Assembly (NCBI GenBank): GCA_033002965.1
Contig: JAURVB010014921.1
Coordinates: forward strand, 43,809-107,808
DNA: 64,000 bases
From: Piper betle
Lineage: Eukaryota > Streptophyta > Magnoliopsida > Piperales > Piperaceae
Reading direction: 5' to 3'
Positions within the stretch are counted from its first letter, which is position 1, and the number at the start of each line of letters is the position of its first letter. Under the pieces are notes generated by a model. That model was not told where the DNA came from and made no database searches. It saw only the letters and a list, made by a program, of their open reading frames with translations. Of the stretch, positions 58,733 to 64,000 are shown piece by piece. Position numbers and translations under genes: made by a program.

Positions 58733-59149
58733 GGTGCATGTATAATTTAAAACTGTTTCCCTTGAAACAACGGTCCATCCGTCCCTGAGGAAAGCTTTTG
58801 TACGTATGTTTAACATCTCATGTGTCTGGCACGGTACGTACGGGAAGCCAACCAAGCACATGTTGAACCTGGAAGCTATAAGCTCTCCCATCCACAAATA
58901 TTCGGCAACATTTGTGTAGGACAAAAGGCCGTATGTTCCATAAAATATTGCGCATGAAGTTCAATGATAGATCTACGCTCCTACAAGAAACAAGCGCACA
59001 TAATAATATACATCACTAAAGAACGAAAGGGTAAAAACAAAAAATAAAATGCAAGTAGAATTTCCCAGCGATTGTCACGATTGAAGATCTCCATTTTGCG
59101 TCCCGCACAGTGTATTCTTGTTTAGATTGTCTTTGTAAATTCTACTACA

Positions 59150-59931
59150 CATACTTCCACGCGTTGATCATCCACTCTATCAGTGAGCGACGATCTCCCG
59201 CGAGCATTAAGATTGCACCATTGATGCCTTGGAACGGGCAGAAACTGTTCAAGACATGATTCCTGCACATGTCGTTGTGGTTTAACTGGCCTTGTTTCTC
59301 TTTGAACTCAATGAGCCGGCCAAGATAGCAAAGACAGTTAGGCGCGCCTATTCCAAATGCTCAACTAGCCGAGGGTGTGTTCTAAGAGTAGGCGACTTTC
59401 GCGCACAAAAAAGAGTAAAAAAGCAGGTGCAAAGCGTTCTCCTTTATCTTGTCAGTTGAATCACCGAGTACATTAACAACACTTTAGTTCAAATTTTCGG
59501 AAAGTTCAATCTAAGACAACTGTCCACAAGATCTTCAACATTCTCAGAGTTTATCGTCATAAGTGGTCATTCTATTCCTCCCCATTCAAATGCGTAATGA
59601 GTGCCTCCAAATCTGTACACCTGCCGGTTACCCATTTCCGATACAAAGTGGCGATGGACATGGCATCCCTTGTTACTCTCCATTCATCATTCCGTATATT
59701 TTCTTCTGCAAAAAGCCATAGACCAAAAAAGAGTTGGGTTCTAAAATCCAACCCACCCCGACAACGAGAGGCCCAAGAACTGAAAAATTGCACGCGAGTA
59801 AAAGAAAAAAAAAGAAGAAACACTCTGTGAGCAGATCTGACGCCCCGCTTCTCAACCTCTCCAACTCCTTCCAGTGTATCCCATACATAAGAGCAGATTC
59901 CGTGCTCACAAGTAACAACCAAAGAATTCAA
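59150..59931 (-). other. Unrecognised coding-like remnant
   Basis: On the minus strand, 59931-59572 is an open frame including LFAEENIRNDEWRVTRDAMS, IATLYRKWVTGRCTDLEALI and THLNGEE. Further along, after frame breaks, GINGAILMLAGDRRSLIEWM and INAWKYV end at a stop near 59150. The amino-acid composition looks protein-like rather than random, but I do not recognise the family. It could be a decayed gene or transposon gene. Confidence 0.25.
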
Positions 59932-59959
59932 TCAGAAAATTGCATGCCAGTCTATCCTA

Positions 59960-60600
59960 ATCCACTTAACACCAGCACACAACATCAATATGAATAAATA
60001 CCGTAGCATGGCAACAGTTGTCCGTAGGCATATTCAAAGCTGGACGCAGGAAACATGCCTCCCACCCCCAAAAAAAAAAAAAATCGGCAGTCGAGATTTT
60101 GCACATGTGGAAATCTAGAGCTAACATTGTAAATTCAAATTACGTAGTCTAGTGCACCGCCAGAAACTATTACACTTCTAAATTGAGATTGTACTCAATT
60201 CTCAAGGTAATAACTCCTTACATTCATAATGTAAAACCAATCATCTTGGCTTCAGCATATTTCATAAAAATTCTAGCATGTCCATAGAATGAATGATGTT
60301 TCATAAACCAGTTGAAAACATATTTCATACAATAGAATAAACAAGATCAAACTTCAGCCTGGGCGACAACTGGCCCACAACAATAGTGTATGAACAACTA
60401 GAAATATTGGATACAAGACCAGAGACGCCTTATTTTCAAGAAAACTAAACCATAAACAGTGCTCACTCCAACAAAACTCAAATCACAGTATTATTTTTTA
60501 TAGTATCAATAGGCAGCAAATAGTACACCAACCATAGAGAACAAAATAGCCTGACATTGGAGGGATGCAATAAAATGCAACCGAAGCCGTCCTATGTATA
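59960..60600. other. No gene seen; intergenic DNA
   Basis: Includes an A13 run near 60069-60081. Nothing else was recognised before the LTR-like block that follows. Confidence 0.35.
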
Positions 60601-62487
60601 AAATATGATTAAATTTGACACGAAAAGAGTCAAGTAGAGAGGGAGAGTCTTATAAACATGTGGTCCAAGCTCCAAGCGTATCTCTACATCTATAAAGAGC
60701 TCGGACTCCAAAGCTTATCTCAGAATCTAGTGCTAAGTAAAATACTAATATCTTTATATAATACATGCTTGTGGTGTGTGCTCATATCATCAATACATTC
60801 AAATAAAAAAGACTGCACTAAATAAATATACTGCTAAACACACAACATGTAGATCAATATATAATAAAAAAATAACTAATAATAAATAATAAATATATAC
60901 ATACAATCATGAATAAATAAATAGATGATAAATACATAAAAAACAATCAATATTCTGACCATAAAATAATAATATCGTATACTATATACGTAAATGGCTA
61001 AATATGAGTTAATATTATATATACTTGTGTTACTAATCATATAAACATTTAAATAAATACATAATCATTCTATAAATAAATAAATAAATAAAAATTATTT
61101 AATTTTAATTAATTATGAATAATAATAATAATATCATATTCATAAATACAGAATACATAATTAAATATAATTAAATAATAACATACACGCATGAAAAATA
61201 AATAAAAAATAAATATATATACAATTTAGTAAACATAATAAGACTAATATTAATAAGTAAATATAATATTAATAATATCAAACAATCATGTAAACATACA
61301 TAATATATGATACACATATAAATAAAAATAAATAAATAAAAATGAATAAATAAATAAATAATTAAAAAATAATCATAACATCTAATCATGCTAAATTATG
61401 TGAATATACATCTAAATTAATATAAGAGTTCTCAAATTACCAAAAATGATCGAAAAACGACTAAAAATAGGCATAAACTAAGCCGAACCGGATCAAACCG
61501 AGTTAAATTGGACCAAACCGAATAAATTAAACCAATCCAATCTAGATTAACTAAAAAATTAGCTGGGTTGGCTAGGCTGATCGACACGGATGGACATGGC
61601 ATCGAACTTGGGTACGATTAAGTGGCGAGGTCGGGGCTGGTGGACGCGGCACTACGGGATGCGGGTAAACGGGCCGGTCTGGGGGCGGCGGTACACTCAC
61701 TGGAATACGCCCACAGTGCTGCGGTTGAAGCTGCTGTCGGTCACGATCGAAAGAGGGAAGGACGGGGATCACGATGGTGGTGGCGTTCGGCTGATTCCGG
61801 TCTTCGAATGGCCGGAAAACGCTTAGAAAGTGGTGGTGTCGCCGCCGGGTGTGGCGACATCGTTGGCGGCTATCGCAGCCGTGGATGTGTTCGTGGGTTG
61901 TCTCAAAATGTAGATCTCGGTGAGGGAGAGCTGTGTGAGTGGTCGGATCGGTCGAATGTGCCTCGCTGGCGCCGGAAAAAGACCCAAACGGTGGCGGCGA
62001 CAATGATGAATAGTGCTAAGAAACTCTGTCACTGACGGCGACTACGGGGGCGCCGGTGTTTGTAAGTGGTACGAATGGAAAGCCGGCGGCGAGGCGGTCA
62101 AGGCTATACTGAGTAGGTGGCCGGAGGAGGATCGGGGGTCTAGCCGGTGGGGAGCCGAAGTGGTGGCGGCGGTGATTGCGTAAAAATTTGAAAGTCACGA
62201 AAAATCCGTTGGGTGGAAGACGGGGCTGGGTGGATGGCTCATGTTTTCCCACGTGGCAAATGCGGAACTCCACAATGTATTGTTTATTGGATCGAGAATG
62301 TCTAATGTCAAAACAGAATCAAATCTTAAAAGTGACACTATAAGTGGAAATCAATACAAGAAGGGTAAATGGGCTTCAAAACCCTAAATGCAATCGAGCT
62401 AGACTCATAAGGCACAATCTGATGGTCTAAAATCCCTGTGATGTATGAAATGAGATACTCAAAAAATTTTAAATAAATACTAAACAT
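60600..62487 (+). mobile_element. Probable diverged LTR of family A (copy A5)
   Basis: The order of blocks resembles A3: GTCCAAGCTCCAAGCGTATC (60663-60682) matches the family's GAAGCTCCAAGCGTGTCATC. An AT-rich stretch full of AAATAAATAA words follows (60840-61440), then a GC-rich block (61560-62240) with open frames on both strands. Boundaries and target duplications could not be set; it stops where a TGTAACGGCC sequence starts at 62488. Confidence 0.45.
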
Positions 62488-64000
62488 TGTAACGGCCTAG
62501 ATTTAGGCCTAAAATCATAGCTAACATATATAACCAAATCTATATACCTCAATATACACTTATAACTCATGATTTTATCATTTGTATATCGGGCATACTC
62601 AGCCACTATAATATATTCATATGGCCATCTGTGCCTATACTTATAATCTAAAATATAGTTTAGCTCGAGCTCGCTCGAACAAACTCAAAATTGCCTAAAC
62701 TAGATAAAACTAAAATAAGGTAAGACCCTAACTGAAATTGGGATTTTAAATTTAATTTCAGCCATGAAAGAAAAATCGAGTAGAAAAAATAGCTCAAATA
62801 AATCTCTTAAAAGAAGAAATACAAACTTTAAATTTAGAGAAAAAATTATTGTCACCAGAAATTAAAGATAAAATAAAATATATTTAAAAAATTATTTGAA
62901 ATAAAATTATATAATGAATTACCTGTTGCATTCTGGGATAGGAAAAGATGAAATGATGAAAGAGGAATATGAGTAGAAAGAGAAAGGCTGAAGAAAGAAA
63001 AGGATAAAGTAGATAGAGAAGAAGGAAGGAGAATTATTTCAGTTGGAGAAAACCTGAAAGGGAGTAAAGACGCCCAAGCTTCCTTCTATAGAAAAGGAAA
63101 GGCCCACCGGCTTAACAGGTAAAAGAAGACAGGCAACCTGCTGACCTGGCAAGAGTGACGTGTCGTACTTACAACGTGGCATTGGGTGACCTGGTACATG
63201 GTGATTGAGCTAGTGACTTAGCACATGGTGATGTGGCAAATGATGTCGTGGCAGTTGGTGATGTGGCTGACATTGCTAATGTGGCATTGATTGTTGGAGT
63301 TGACAGTAACTTCCCCTCCTCTCTCCCACTATCGTCCATGCCACCGCCATTGCCCTTGCCATCCGCCACCGTCGTGATCCCTGGTCGGCGCCCGCACCCA
63401 TTGCCAAGCCCCTGCCAGGCCCTTAGCCCCTGTCCGCGTTGCCGAGCCCATGCTCGACGTGCTACCACCATTCTTCCTCGCCGCACCCACCCCCGTAGGC
63501 GTGGATGCGGCAAGAAGGAACGGCGACGGCACGTCGGGCATGGGTGCGGGCATGTGCATGGCGAATAAGCAAGGGCGGCGGCACTATGGGTGTGGGCAAA
63601 GCAGAGGGCAGCAGCGCAAGCATGAGCACGGGTGTGGGAGCAGCTGCAGGCACGGCAAGGAATGCGTGTGGCGCAGGCGGGATCGCGAGGGGGCGTAGCG
63701 GTGCGGGTGGGGTAGTGAGGGGCGTAGCGGTGTGGGCAGGTCGTGAGGGGCCACTGCAGCGCGGTGGCGTTGGTGGGGGGCAGCAACCAGGGTGGAGGCA
63801 TAGTGACGAGGGCGAGGGCGTGGGAACGGAGGACAGTGGCACCGCTGCTGCCTAGGGCGATGGCGGTGGCGGATTGGATGGAGATTAGGTTTTTTATAAA
63901 AATAGATCTGGACCATCAAATTATATTCGACGGCCCAGATCAGGACGATGACAGGAAATTTTTTATGTAGTCTCCCCCAAGGCATCCAATCATATATATA
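62488..64000 (+). mobile_element. Possible further LTR-like element (A6), open at the window edge
   Basis: Starts TGTAACGGCCTAG, like the TGTAAC starts of gypsy-type LTRs. It passes through AT-rich DNA to a GC-rich block (63290-63880) with long open frames on both strands. Imperfect repeats of GGTGATGTGGCA occur at 63180-63290. An imperfect hairpin, GATCTGGACCATC pairing with GACGGCCCAGATC, is at 63906-63941. No second boundary lies in the window. Confidence 0.35.

Overview
The window is nuclear DNA of a flowering plant. It has intron-containing genes with plant-type splice sites, plant-specific gene families, Ty1/copia elements primed by initiator-methionine tRNA (TGGTATCAGAGC), a TRIM and a hAT element. 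I could not place it more narrowly than angiosperm. No tRNA, rRNA, CRISPR or bacterial-type operon was seen.

Layout. (1) 1-8.7 kb is a repeat block. Copies of one large LTR family (called A here, TGTAACACCCC...GGGTTTTACA, about 2.9 kb when complete) lie at 1-1447 (minus strand), 3711-8728 and 5650-8593, the last inserted into the second. A smaller solo LTR of a different family (S) is at 2169-3373. (2) 9.5-10.2 kb holds a decayed minus-strand mitochondrial carrier gene. (3) 11127-19281 is a full-length but dead copia element with perfect AAATA target duplications. A family S solo LTR interrupts it at 13188-15083, and a tandem-multimer TRIM interrupts its reverse transcriptase at 16879-17847. 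(4) 19.3-27.5 kb is AT-rich and gene-poor, with a hAT element at 21470-22592 and eroded TRIM-like units near 24.5-25.4 kb. (5) 27536-31663 is a 12-exon borate transporter gene. (6) 33420-37804 is an old minus-strand family A LTR whose TATA region received a 2.3-kb foldback element (34683-36961) built from arrays of short hairpins. (7) 39618-45573 is a second, more degenerate copia element with ATTAA target duplications. (8) 49255-51741 is a four-coding-exon pyroglutamyl-peptidase I gene with an intron in its 5' UTR. (9) 53135-55357 (minus) is a five-exon polygalacturonase gene. (10) 55.4-64 kb has no confident gene and ends in two more LTR-like, GC-rich repeat blocks.

The three host genes are unrelated housekeeping or cell-wall functions: boron export, removal of N-terminal pyroglutamate, and pectin hydrolysis. 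Two of them carry single-base deletions, two of the three deletions lying in clear homopolymer runs, while every splice site and the rest of the frame are intact. That pattern looks more like consensus error than pseudogenisation. The most unusual structure is the foldback element. Each arm carries two terminal perfect or near-perfect hairpins, a GC-rich block, and eight GACTC-type hairpins spaced about 80 bp apart. The same GC-rich-block-plus-hairpin module occurs inside the family A LTRs.
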